NCBI GenBank assembly: GCA_020054175.1
Contig: JAGVLR010000020.1
Coordinates: 1-6,291 of the forward strand
Reading direction: 5' to 3'
DNA from: Candidatus Dadabacteria bacterium
GTDB lineage: Bacteria > Desulfobacterota_D > UBA1144 > Nemesobacterales > UBA2774
DNA: 6,291 nt
This document shows, one piece after another, positions 1 to 5,890 of the stretch. Every line of letters begins with the position of its first letter. The stretch's first letter is position 1. The notes under the pieces were generated by a model that had not been told where the DNA came from, searched no databases, and worked only from the letters and a program-made list of their open reading frames with translations. Position numbers and translations under genes: made by a program.

Positions 1-1
1 C

Positions 2-145
2 TTCATACGGCGGCTGTTCGGGTTCCCCGGGTTCCTGACGCGGGTTTTCGGCATGGGCAGCGTCAAGCATCTCGCTATCTACTCCGGCTACGAGCTTGTC
101 CGGAGGACGGGGAAGCTCCTGAAAAACCCCCGGCGATCGACGTAG
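2..145 (+). CDS. C-terminal tail of an unidentified protein (partial, 5' end outside window)
   Basis: An open frame runs from the window edge for 47 codons to a TAG at 143-145. The visible tail is basic and aromatic/hydrophobic in alternation, with FIRRLFGFPGFL near its start and YELVRRTGKLLKNPRR near its end. This has the look of an amphipathic helical C-terminus. I do not recognise the family. A tail of an FAD-dependent reductase or a lipid enzyme is conceivable but unsupported. The gene reads in the same direction as the phosphatidylglycerol-modifying cluster and ends 139 bases before it, so it may be a transcriptional neighbour. Coding status rests on codon-like composition and a strand shared with the next genes. 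Alternative frames in this stretch also stay open, so confidence is moderate. Confidence 0.5.
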   Translation, partial: FIRRLFGFPGFLTRVFGMGSVKHLAIYSGYELVRRTGKLLKNPRRST

Positions 146-284
146 CACCGATCATGCAATTATCACCTGCCGCGCGGCGGGTTGTGCCCGCGGACATCCG
201 ACGGACGCGCCTCCGCTGCTATTACTGTCCTTCGTTCGTCAGCTGCCCGAATCTCCCGATCAGCTTCGTCGTAAAACGCACAAT

Positions 285-1859
285 GTGTGCGCCGATGTAT
301 ACTATCTTCTCATGAGGGCCAGGAGGGTATTGGCGCGCGTCAATACGAGGTCGGTGCTCGTTGCAGTCGTTTCCCTTGCAGTTCTGGGGAGCGGCTTTCT
401 GAATCTTTTTTCCCTGATAGGCCCGGCCCTTCCCGAACGCCTCCACTCCCTTACGGAAATCTTTCCCATCGCCTTCGTTCACCTCTCAAGATTCGTCGTT
501 CTCATAATCGGCTTCACTCTCGTCGTCTCCTCCGTCAGCATATTCAAGCGGAAGAGGAGGGCGTATTACGTCGTCCTCTTTCTCCTCTCCATTTCCGCCG
601 TTTTCCACCTGACGAAAGGCCTCGATTACGAAGAGGCTGCCCTCTGCCTCGCGCTTATCGTCATCCTGCTTTTCCTCCGCCGGAGCTTCACAGTCAAAAG
701 CGCCGTCCCGGAACCTCGCCTCGTAATAGCGCACCTCTTCCTCGCGGTGCTGGCCGCGTTCGCATACGGCGCGGCAGGCTTCTGGTTCCTCGATCGAAGA
801 GAGTTCGGCGTCGAATTCACGCTCGGCGATTCGATATACAGGACGTTCCGGTTTTTCACACTCGCCGGCGACCCGTCGCTCGTCCCGAAGACGCGCTACG
901 CGGAATGGTTCCTCGACTCGCTTTACGTAATCTCGATAATGGCGATCGGCTATTCCGTCATCTCCGTATTCAGGCCGGTCGTCTACAGGCTGAGAACTCT
1001 CCCCCGCGAGCGGCTCCTCGCGCAGTCGATAGTAGAGGAGCACGGCTTCGATTCGCAGGATTATTTCAAGGTATGGCCGGACAAGTCTTTTTATTTCTCC
1101 CCTTCCGGAAAATCGTTCATAGCCTACCGCGTGGCCTCGGATTTCGCCGTCGCTCTCGCCGACCCCGTCGGCCCCCGGGAAGAGGCCGGGGAAACGATAC
1201 AGGGCTTCATGGAATTCTGCCGTGAGAACGACTGGCGCGTCGCGTTTCACCAGGTGCTGCCCCGCTATCTTCCAGTATTCAAAAATCTCGGCTTCAGAAA
1301 GATAAAAATAGGCAGCGACGCCATAGTGGACGTCAAAAACTTTTCGCTCTCGGGCGGCGGGATGAAAGACCTCCGCAACAACGTGAACAAGATGGAGAAA
1401 GCGGGGATACGCATAACGACGTTCGAGCCGCCTCTCGACCAGGAGACGCTCCGCCGGCTGAAAGAAGTGTCCGACGAGTGGCTGAGCATACCGGGGCGTA
1501 GGGAGCGCGGATTCACGCTCGGCTCTTTCGACCCTGCCTACGTCGCATCGACGTCCGTTTTCGCCGCCGAGGATTCGGAGGGAAACATGCTGGCCTTCGT
1601 CAATCTCGTTCCGTCGTACAGCCCGGGCGAGGCGACTGTCGATCTCATGAGGAGGCGGAGCGGCGTGCCCAACGGCCTAATGGATTACCTGATAGTGAAG
1701 CTCCTCGGGTATCTAAGGGGCAAGGGATACGAGCGCTTCAATCTCGGCATGGCCCCGATGTCGGAAGACCCCGGCGAGCGCGAAGGGGCCTCGTTAGAGG
1801 AAAAAACGATCTACTTCTTTTCGAAGCACATGAACTCGATCTTCAGCTTCTCGGGCTGA
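285..1859 (+). CDS. mprF: MprF/LpiA-type aminoacyl-phosphatidylglycerol synthase, frame closes early
   Basis: This is a membrane enzyme that, by family, transfers an amino acid (lysine, alanine or similar) from aminoacyl-tRNA to phosphatidylglycerol at the cytoplasmic leaflet. The 524-residue reading shows about six membrane segments (roughly residues 22-44, 64-87, 92-110, 115-132, 146-168 and 210-229). A cytoplasmic DUF2156 domain follows from about residue 250. Family marks include YFKVWPDKSFYFS (260-272), LADPVGP (291-297), RGFTLGSFDPAYV (408-420), DLMRRRSGVPNGLMDYLI (453-470) and FNLGMAPMS (485-493). The six-segment layout is the short form lacking the N-terminal flippase half of full-length MprF; a separate flippase gene follows directly. 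The start is uncertain: GTG at 285 or ATG at 312, neither with a clear ribosome binding site. The frame stops at 1857-1859 just before the conserved C-terminus, which continues in another frame. The amino acid substrate cannot be read from sequence. Confidence 0.88.
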   Translation: MCADVYYLLMRARRVLARVNTRSVLVAVVSLAVLGSGFLNLFSLIGPALPERLHSLTEIFPIAFVHLSRFVVLIIGFTLVVSSVSIFKRKRRAYYVVLFLLSISAVFHLTKGLDYEEAALCLALIVILLFLRRSFTVKSAVPEPRLVIAHLFLAVLAAFAYGAAGFWFLDRREFGVEFTLGDSIYRTFRFFTLAGDPSLVPKTRYAEWFLDSLYVISIMAIGYSVISVFRPVVYRLRTLPRERLLAQSIVEEHGFDSQDYFKVWPDKSFYFSPSGKSFIAYRVASDFAVALADPVGPREEAGETIQGFMEFCRENDWRVAFHQVLPRYLPVFKNLGFRKIKIGSDAIVDVKNFSLSGGGMKDLRNNVNKMEKAGIRITTFEPPLDQETLRRLKEVSDEWLSIPGRRERGFTLGSFDPAYVASTSVFAAEDSEGNMLAFVNLVPSYSPGEATVDLMRRRSGVPNGLMDYLIVKLLGYLRGKGYERFNLGMAPMSEDPGEREGASLEEKTIYFFSKHMNSIFSFSG

Positions 1860-1996
1860 AGCATTATAAATCGAAATTCGCCGGCTACTGGGAGCCGCGC
1901 TACACCGTTTACAGGAACCCGCTCGACCTCCCGAAGCTGGCCATCGCGATCGGAGAGCTGACAGAGCTGGGCGGTCAGGTGACATGGACGAAATAG
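1856..1996 (+). pseudogene. Out-of-frame C-terminal end of the aminoacyl-PG synthase
   Basis: From CTG at 1856 a second frame runs for 46 codons to TAG at 1994-1996. It reads LKHYKSKFAGYWEPRYTVYR and onward. This matches the conserved end of DUF2156 synthases, where a GL(R/K)xYKxKFxPxWEPRY block follows directly after the F-F/S-G segment with which the upstream frame ends. Adding one G to the GGG at 1853-1855 would join FSFSG to LKHYKSKF without a gap and give a protein of about 570 residues (561 from the ATG at 312), a normal length for the short form. The fragment has no start of its own. It is either the severed end of a recent pseudogene, a single-base error in the sequence, or the product of ribosomal slippage. 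A read error seems most likely because the rest of the gene is intact. Confidence 0.8.
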
Positions 1997-3048
1997 AAAG
2001 CCGCGAACACGGCGCGCTCCGGAATCACAGCGCTCCGGGCGGGAAATGGCCACGGTTCCTGAAACCCGCGCTCGGTTATCTCCTTGCGCTCGCGTGCCTG
2101 GTATGGGTTTTTCACGACGTCAATTTCCGCGAATTCGTCCGGACTTTTGAAGGGGCCAGCCCGGGCCTTGCCGTTCTGGCCATGCTTATAGACGTCCTCA
2201 GCTACGCCGCGCAGGGCACGCGCTGGCGGCTGCTGCTCATGGGGAAAGGGAACCTGAGCATCAGCCGCGCGACGCAGGCCGTCTACGCAGGGCTCTTCAC
2301 CAACGAGCTTCTCCCTCTCCGCGTCGGCGAGCTGGTCAGGGTCTATCTCGTGTCACGCTGGCTGTCGAAGGATTTCGCATCCATCTTCCCTTCGATAACC
2401 GTCGAGCGGCTTTTCGACAGCGTCTGGCTCGCGCTATTGATCGGCCTCTCGGCGTTCCTCGTCCCGCTCCCGAAGGACCTGATCCGCTCGGAGGAAATCC
2501 TCGGGGGAGCGGTGCTGATCGGCACCGGTATATTTCTCTACTTCGTCCTCAGGGAAGAGAAAAGGCTCGAAGGGGAGGGCGGCGCAAGTTTCGGGAATTA
2601 CCGCTATACGTGGAAGCCGCTTCATTCGGCGGCCAGGGCCGTAGACAGGTTCGCGATCGAAATGAAGGAGATCGGGCTCACGCGCTCCTTCTACGCCTCG
2701 TTCGGCATTTCGTTCTTCGTCATTTTTTTTCAGATAGTAGCTTTCTGGATAGTCATGCGCGCCTTCAACCTCGACCTCTCCTTCACGGCGGGGGCCGTCG
2801 TTTTCCTCATAGTCCACCTCGGAACGGCGATACCCAACGCACCGGGCAATGTCGGCACGTATCAATTCTTCACAGTCGTCGGCCTGTCGATTTTCGGCGT
2901 CGACAAAACGACGGCGGCCGGGTTCTCCGTCGTGGCCTTCATCATACTCACCGCGCCGCTCCTCGCGCTCGGCCTGATCGCGTTCACGCGCGCGGGAGTG
3001 CCGCTCAAGCGCGTAAGGGAAGAAATAAAGAAGCTGCTGGCGAGATAA
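1984..3048 (+). CDS. LPG_synthase_TM / UPF0104 family flippase-like membrane protein
   Basis: This is a 354-residue polytopic inner-membrane protein of the family that forms the N-terminal flippase half of full-length MprF and also occurs as stand-alone proteins (TIGR00374/PF03706 type). Hydrophobic segments lie near residues 28-44, 60-76, 145-161, 172-189, 236-258, 268-285 and 314-336. Family signatures are LLPLRVGELVRVYLVSR (109-125), ERLFDSVW (141-148) and IPNAPGNVGTYQ (283-294). The likely role, inferred from its neighbours, is translocating the aminoacylated phosphatidylglycerol made by the upstream synthase to the outer leaflet. Stand-alone members can handle other lipid-linked substrates, so this is not proven. 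The ATG overlaps the last 13 bases of the restored synthase frame. An AGGTGA sits only one base before the start, too close to be an ideal ribosome site, so translation may depend on coupling to the synthase. Confidence 0.87.
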   Translation: MDEIESREHGALRNHSAPGGKWPRFLKPALGYLLALACLVWVFHDVNFREFVRTFEGASPGLAVLAMLIDVLSYAAQGTRWRLLLMGKGNLSISRATQAVYAGLFTNELLPLRVGELVRVYLVSRWLSKDFASIFPSITVERLFDSVWLALLIGLSAFLVPLPKDLIRSEEILGGAVLIGTGIFLYFVLREEKRLEGEGGASFGNYRYTWKPLHSAARAVDRFAIEMKEIGLTRSFYASFGISFFVIFFQIVAFWIVMRAFNLDLSFTAGAVVFLIVHLGTAIPNAPGNVGTYQFFTVVGLSIFGVDKTTAAGFSVVAFIILTAPLLALGLIAFTRAGVPLKRVREEIKKLLAR

Positions 3049-3055
3049 AAACACC

Positions 3056-3074
3056 GCGCCGTTTCCTCCGGCGC
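3056..3074 (+). promoter_or_regulatory. GC-rich hairpin immediately before the hydrolase ribosome binding site
   Basis: GCGCCG (3056-3061) and CGGCGC (3069-3074) are perfect inverted repeats around a 7-base TTTCCTC loop. The hairpin fills most of the 41-base gap between the flippase stop and the hydrolase start. No T tract follows, so it is not an ordinary terminator. Its 3' arm ends two bases before the Shine-Dalgarno sequence. It could influence translation or mark an RNA processing or 3'-end protection site within an operon transcript. The role is inferred; only the structure potential is seen. Confidence 0.4.
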
Positions 3075-3076
3075 AT

Positions 3077-3082
3077 AGGAGA
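3077..3082 (+). promoter_or_regulatory. Ribosome binding site that fixes the hydrolase start
   Basis: AGGAGA lies seven bases upstream of ATG 3090. The frame is open well upstream of this point, back to 2610 inside the flippase gene, so this site and the signal peptide directly after the ATG decide the true start. Confidence 0.8.
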
Positions 3083-3089
3083 AAATATC

Positions 3090-4502
3090 ATGAAGAAAAC
3101 CGCCCTCCTGGCCCTATTGCTGGCGTTTACGGTTCCTTGCCTCGGCTCCGGTACCGAAGAGAAAACGAGGTTCGGCCACTTCGGCGATGTGACGCTTTAC
3201 TACGACACCCCTTCGCCGAAGAGCGTCGTGATATTCGTCTCCGGAGACGGGGGCTGGAACATGGGCGTCGTCGACATGGCGAGAGATTTCGCGTCGCTCG
3301 GCGCGCTCGTCGTCGGCGTGGACATAACGCACTATTTAAAAGAGCTCGAAGCCTCCGGGGCCGGGTGCCTCTACCCCGCGGGGGATTTCCAGGAGCTGAG
3401 CAAGTTCGCCCAGCAAAAAACGGGATTCAAGAAATACGTCACCCCGATACTCGTGGGGTATTCCTCCGGGGCGACCCTCATTTACGCGGCGCTCGTCCAG
3501 GCCCCGGCCGACACATTCAAGGGCGGCATTAGCCTCGGCTTCTGCCCTGACCTTCCCGTGAGCCGGCCCTTCTGCAAGGGCTACGGGCTTGAATCGAAGC
3601 CGGGCCCGAAGGGGAAGGGGGTGATATTCGAGCCCGCCAAAACGCTCGAAGTTCCGTGGACGGCGTTCCAGGGGACTATCGACCAGGTTTGCGATCCGGC
3701 CTCGACCGAGGCCTACGTGAAGCAGGTCAGCGGAGCGAGCGTCGTGATGCTGCCGAAGGTCGGCCACGGTTACTCCGTCCCGAAGAACTGGATGCCGCAG
3801 TTGAGAGAAGTCTTCGCCTCGCTCAGCGAAAGTCCGGACAAAGTGCGCGAGGTCTCGAACGTAAAGAAACTCGACGGCCTGCCGCTGGTAGAGGTTCCGT
3901 CGGGCCCGTCGGGCAGGGACTCGATGGTCGTCCTCATATCGGGCGACGGCGGCTGGAGCGTCACCGAAAAAGGACTGAGCGGAGTCTTCTCCCGGAACGG
4001 CGTCCCGGTGATAGGCATTAACAGCCTTCACTACTTCTGGCAGCGCCGGACGCCCGACGGGATATCGGAAGACCTGGCCAGAATCCTATCCTATTATCTC
4101 GGCGAGTGGGATAAAAAGTACGCGGTGGTAATCGGCTATTCGATGGGGGCGGACGTCGCGCCGTTCATGATAAGCCGCCTGCCCGGCGATCTTTACCCGA
4201 AGGTGCCGACCGTCGTCCTCCTCGGGCCGGGCCGCGAGGTCGACCTCAAGTTTCACCTCACTAACTGGGTCGGCGGCTCGCAGGGAAAGAGCGCCCTTCC
4301 GGTCGGGCCCGAGCTCGAGAAGCTGAAGGGAAAAGACATAGAATGCATCTACGGCAAGGACGACGACGGCGAGATCTGCACGAGCCTGCCGCCCGGCCTC
4401 GCTCACAACATCGAGCGGAAGGGCGGGCACCGCGTCGGGTTCGATTATGACGACATCGCGAACCTCGTGCTCGGGAAGATAGCGGAGAAACAGCAGCAGT
4501 GA
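3090..4502 (+). CDS. acvB: AcvB/VirJ-family secreted aminoacyl-phosphatidylglycerol hydrolase, two tandem domains
   Basis: This is a 470-residue alpha/beta-hydrolase of the VirJ family with two VirJ-like units. Residues 1 to about 20 form a Sec signal peptide (KK, then a hydrophobic run LLALLLAFTV). The cysteine at 17 follows a proline, so it does not make a proper lipobox. Unit 1 has SGDGGW (51-56), GYSSG with Ser125 (123-127) and a GHGYS histidine (His226). Unit 2 has SGDGGW (284-289), GYSMGAD with Ser351 (349-355), the acidic CIYGKDDDGEIC segment (419-430) and GGHR with His447. The Agrobacterium homologue AcvB is reported as a periplasmic lysyl-PG hydrolase encoded beside the synthase lpiA, and the same pairing is seen here. 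The inferred role is removing the amino acid from aminoacyl-PG on the periplasmic face. The gene is probably co-transcribed with the two upstream genes. The start is fixed by AGGAGA seven bases upstream. Confidence 0.88.
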   Translation: MKKTALLALLLAFTVPCLGSGTEEKTRFGHFGDVTLYYDTPSPKSVVIFVSGDGGWNMGVVDMARDFASLGALVVGVDITHYLKELEASGAGCLYPAGDFQELSKFAQQKTGFKKYVTPILVGYSSGATLIYAALVQAPADTFKGGISLGFCPDLPVSRPFCKGYGLESKPGPKGKGVIFEPAKTLEVPWTAFQGTIDQVCDPASTEAYVKQVSGASVVMLPKVGHGYSVPKNWMPQLREVFASLSESPDKVREVSNVKKLDGLPLVEVPSGPSGRDSMVVLISGDGGWSVTEKGLSGVFSRNGVPVIGINSLHYFWQRRTPDGISEDLARILSYYLGEWDKKYAVVIGYSMGADVAPFMISRLPGDLYPKVPTVVLLGPGREVDLKFHLTNWVGGSQGKSALPVGPELEKLKGKDIECIYGKDDDGEICTSLPPGLAHNIERKGGHRVGFDYDDIANLVLGKIAEKQQQ

Positions 4503-4506
4503 GCTG

Positions 4507-4902
4507 TTACCCGATCTTGAACACGTGCTCGGGCTTTATCTTGAATATGACCCTCTTCTCACCCGGCTGCCGGAAGGGGTACTTGTCCTGGCCGAGGTAT
4601 TTCTTCGCCATTTTGTCGATGTGCTCTTCGGCTCCGCCGTGCGTTTCCCCAACTACTTCACCCCTGACCATTGCCGTCTTGTAGGGGTTTTCCGAATCGT
4701 TTATCGCTATGGCGACCCTCGGATCGCGCCTGATATTATCGGGCTTAACACGCCCCTCGCCTGTGTTGACGAGTATGTGCTCTCCATCCGAATCCACCCA
4801 CAGAATGCTAACCTGCGGCGAGCCGTCCGGCATGAGCGTCGCGAGCGCCCCGAAATTCCTGCCTTCAGTGCAGAGGTCGTATACAAATTTGTCGATCTTC
4901 AT
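4507..4902 (-). CDS. PPOX-class (pyridoxamine 5'-phosphate oxidase-like) flavin or F420-dependent protein
   Basis: This is a 131-residue split-beta-barrel protein of the short Rv1155-like PPOX family, members of which bind FMN, F420 or heme and usually act as small dimeric reductases. Evidence is the N-terminal strand pair GALATLMPDGSPQVSILWV (18-36), the phosphate-binding pattern NTGEGRVKPDNIRRDPRVAIAI (46-67, typically NTxxGRxKxxNlrrdPrV) and a central strand MVRGEVVG (78-85). The length is normal for the family. The ATG at 4902 is preferred over an in-frame GTG at 4917 because GAGGTG ends seven bases before it. It reads in the same direction as the SDR gene 72 bases upstream, so the two may share a transcript. 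Its stop lies four bases from the stop of the convergent hydrolase gene. The substrate and the choice between FMN and F420 cannot be told. Confidence 0.88.
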   Translation of the reverse strand: MKIDKFVYDLCTEGRNFGALATLMPDGSPQVSILWVDSDGEHILVNTGEGRVKPDNIRRDPRVAIAINDSENPYKTAMVRGEVVGETHGGAEEHIDKMAKKYLGQDKYPFRQPGEKRVIFKIKPEHVFKIG

Positions 4903-4909
4903 CGCAATA

Positions 4910-4915
4910 CACCTC
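4910..4915 (-). promoter_or_regulatory. Ribosome binding site fixing the PPOX gene start
   Basis: On the - strand GAGGTG is followed by a 7-base spacer and the ATG at 4902-4900. The longer GTG reading would place this site inside the coding sequence, so the ATG start is favoured. Confidence 0.7.
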
Positions 4916-4974
4916 ACTGTTTTTGAGTTTCATTTTTAAGTATAAACTACGGCGCCGCGATCTTTCCTTCGTTC

Positions 4975-5745
4975 TTAGCGCGCGCACCAGCCGCCGTCGA
5001 CGGGCAGCGCCGCGCCGGTAACGAAGCCGTTCCTCTCGTCGCAGAGGAAAAGAACGGCCCTCGCGACCTCTTCCGGAAGCGCCAGTCTCCCAATCGGGTG
5101 GAGCGACTTCATGAACCTCATTCCTTCCCCGGGGTCGGGCACCCTTTTCATGAAACCCTCCGTTACGAGCGGAGTAACCGTCGTGCCGGGGCAGACGGCA
5201 TTCACATTTATTCCCTTGTCGGCGTATTCGAGCGCCATGCTCCGCGTGAGCTGTATCATGGCCCCCTTCGACGCCGTGTAGGCCGAAAGCCCCGCGAATC
5301 CCTTGAGTCCGACTATCGATGCGTTGTTCACAATCCATCCCCTCCCGCGTGAGAGCATGTGAGGTATGGCGTATTTGCTCATGAGCCACGTTCCGCGCAC
5401 GTTGATGCCGAACGTCGTCTCCCACGCCGCCGTCTCGGTTTCGTGCAGGGAGCCGGGGATGAGTACGCCGGCGTTGTTAAAGAGTATGTCGAGCTTCCCC
5501 ATCTCGCGGACGGCGCGCTCGACCGCGAGACGGCAATCATCTTCCCTTGATATGTCTGAAATGGCGAAAAAGATTCCGAGCCCTTCGGCTTCGGCCTCAC
5601 GCGCGGCCTCGGCGAGTTTTTCCTCTCTCCTGCCGATTATAAAAACAGTCGCTCCCTCGCGCGCGAATTCGAGCGCGGCGGCCTTGCCGATGCCCGTCCC
5701 GCCGCCTGTGATGAGCACGCTTTTACCTTCGAAATTTCTTTGCAT
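4975..5745 (-). CDS. Classical short-chain dehydrogenase/reductase (SDR)
   Basis: This is a 256-residue soluble NAD(P)-dependent oxidoreductase. The Rossmann signature TGGGTGIG is at 13-20, NNAG at 90-93, the structural Asn in INVRG at 115, and catalytic Ser143, Tyr156 and Lys160 (YTASK). The CPGTTVTP loop is at 185-192 and the C-terminal GAALPVDGGW block at 244-253. All active-site residues are present and the length is standard for classical SDRs. The second beta strand ends GRR (38-40); an arginine there usually goes with NADP(H) rather than NAD(H), so NADPH is the likelier cofactor. The substrate is unknown; the best general label is 3-oxoacyl-ACP-reductase-like or glucose-dehydrogenase-like oxidoreductase. 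The ATG at 5745 gives the usual N-terminal spacing to the glycine motif; only a weak GGGA precedes it. It has its own promoter upstream and probably leads an operon with the PPOX gene. Confidence 0.93.
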   Translation of the reverse strand: MQRNFEGKSVLITGGGTGIGKAAALEFAREGATVFIIGRREEKLAEAAREAEAEGLGIFFAISDISREDDCRLAVERAVREMGKLDILFNNAGVLIPGSLHETETAAWETTFGINVRGTWLMSKYAIPHMLSRGRGWIVNNASIVGLKGFAGLSAYTASKGAMIQLTRSMALEYADKGINVNAVCPGTTVTPLVTEGFMKRVPDPGEGMRFMKSLHPIGRLALPEEVARAVLFLCDERNGFVTGAALPVDGGWCAR

Positions 5746-5760
5746 GATTCCCGACGTTTA

Positions 5761-5789
5761 ATTTTATACGGCTCTCGATTTATTGTTAA
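5761..5789 (-). promoter_or_regulatory. Sigma70-like promoter for the SDR gene
   Basis: On the - strand TTAACA (5789-5784, one mismatch to TTGACA) is separated by exactly 17 bases from TAAAAT (5766-5761, one mismatch to TATAAT). Transcription would begin near 5754, leaving a leader of only about 8-10 bases before the ATG at 5745. An overlapping TATAAA could serve as an alternative -10 with a 15-base spacer. Confidence 0.55.
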
Positions 5790-5890
5790 GGTGAACCCTC
5801 ACCCTTGCCCTCTCCCTTTGAAAGCGGAAGCGCCGTGATAAGGACAGCGGCGAGACGTATGCAGATTATTCGTTTAAACCGGTTTTTCAT
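5786..5890 (-). CDS. 34-residue ORF: signal-peptide-like start ending in a G-rich repeat (small protein or gene remnant)
   Basis: From ATG 5890 to TAA 5788-5786 the - strand reads MKNRFKRIICIRLAAVLITA followed by a short tail. The first 24 residues form a textbook secretion signal: a basic n-region (KNRFKR) and a hydrophobic core (IICIRLAAVLITALPL). After that the frame runs into the hexamer repeat and becomes SKGEGKGEGSP, a low-complexity tail dictated by the repeat. A G-rich stretch (GGGGGTG) lies a few bases upstream of the ATG and could act as a ribosome site. It is either a very small secreted or membrane peptide, or the stump of a secreted protein whose body was lost when the repeat arrived. 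I favour the stump reading, without strong evidence. Confidence 0.35.
   Translation of the reverse strand: MKNRFKRIICIRLAAVLITALPLSKGEGKGEGSP
5796..5819. repeat. Four tandem CCCTNN hexamers; G-quadruplex pattern on the - strand
   Basis: The + strand reads CCCTCA, CCCTTG, CCCTCT, CCCTTT in succession. On the - strand this gives four GGG tracts (5816-5814, 5810-5808, 5804-5802, 5798-5796) with uniform 3-base loops, which fits the standard G-quadruplex rule. Intergenic elements built on CCCTCACCC...CCCTCTCCC are widespread in GC-rich bacterial genomes, so this may be one copy or half of a REP-like family. Copy number cannot be judged from this window. It lies six bases upstream of the SDR -35 box. 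Confidence 0.6.

Noticed and set aside
177..191. GCGGG/CCCGC inverted repeat after the first partial gene as a terminator
   Set aside because: It has only five base pairs and no following T run, which is expected by chance in GC-rich DNA.
287..1225. + strand ORF in another frame of the synthase gene
   Set aside because: The product is arginine/proline-rich and lacks the membrane segments and DUF2156 motifs of the overlapping true frame.
486..1250. Long - strand ORF opposite the synthase gene, and similar antisense ORFs at 2434-3054, 3336-4031 and 4865-5425
   Set aside because: These are charged, low-complexity shadows (rich in E, R, D) opposite well-recognised genes, with no family signatures.
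2610..3089. Upstream extension of the hydrolase frame into the flippase gene
   Set aside because: The extension translates to arginine/histidine-rich sequence typical of a shadow frame, and a signal peptide plus strong ribosome site mark ATG 3090 as the start.
4939..4944. TATACT as a -10 box for a separate PPOX promoter (- strand)
   Set aside because: No acceptable -35 hexamer occurs 16-18 bases upstream, so co-transcription with the SDR gene is at least as likely.
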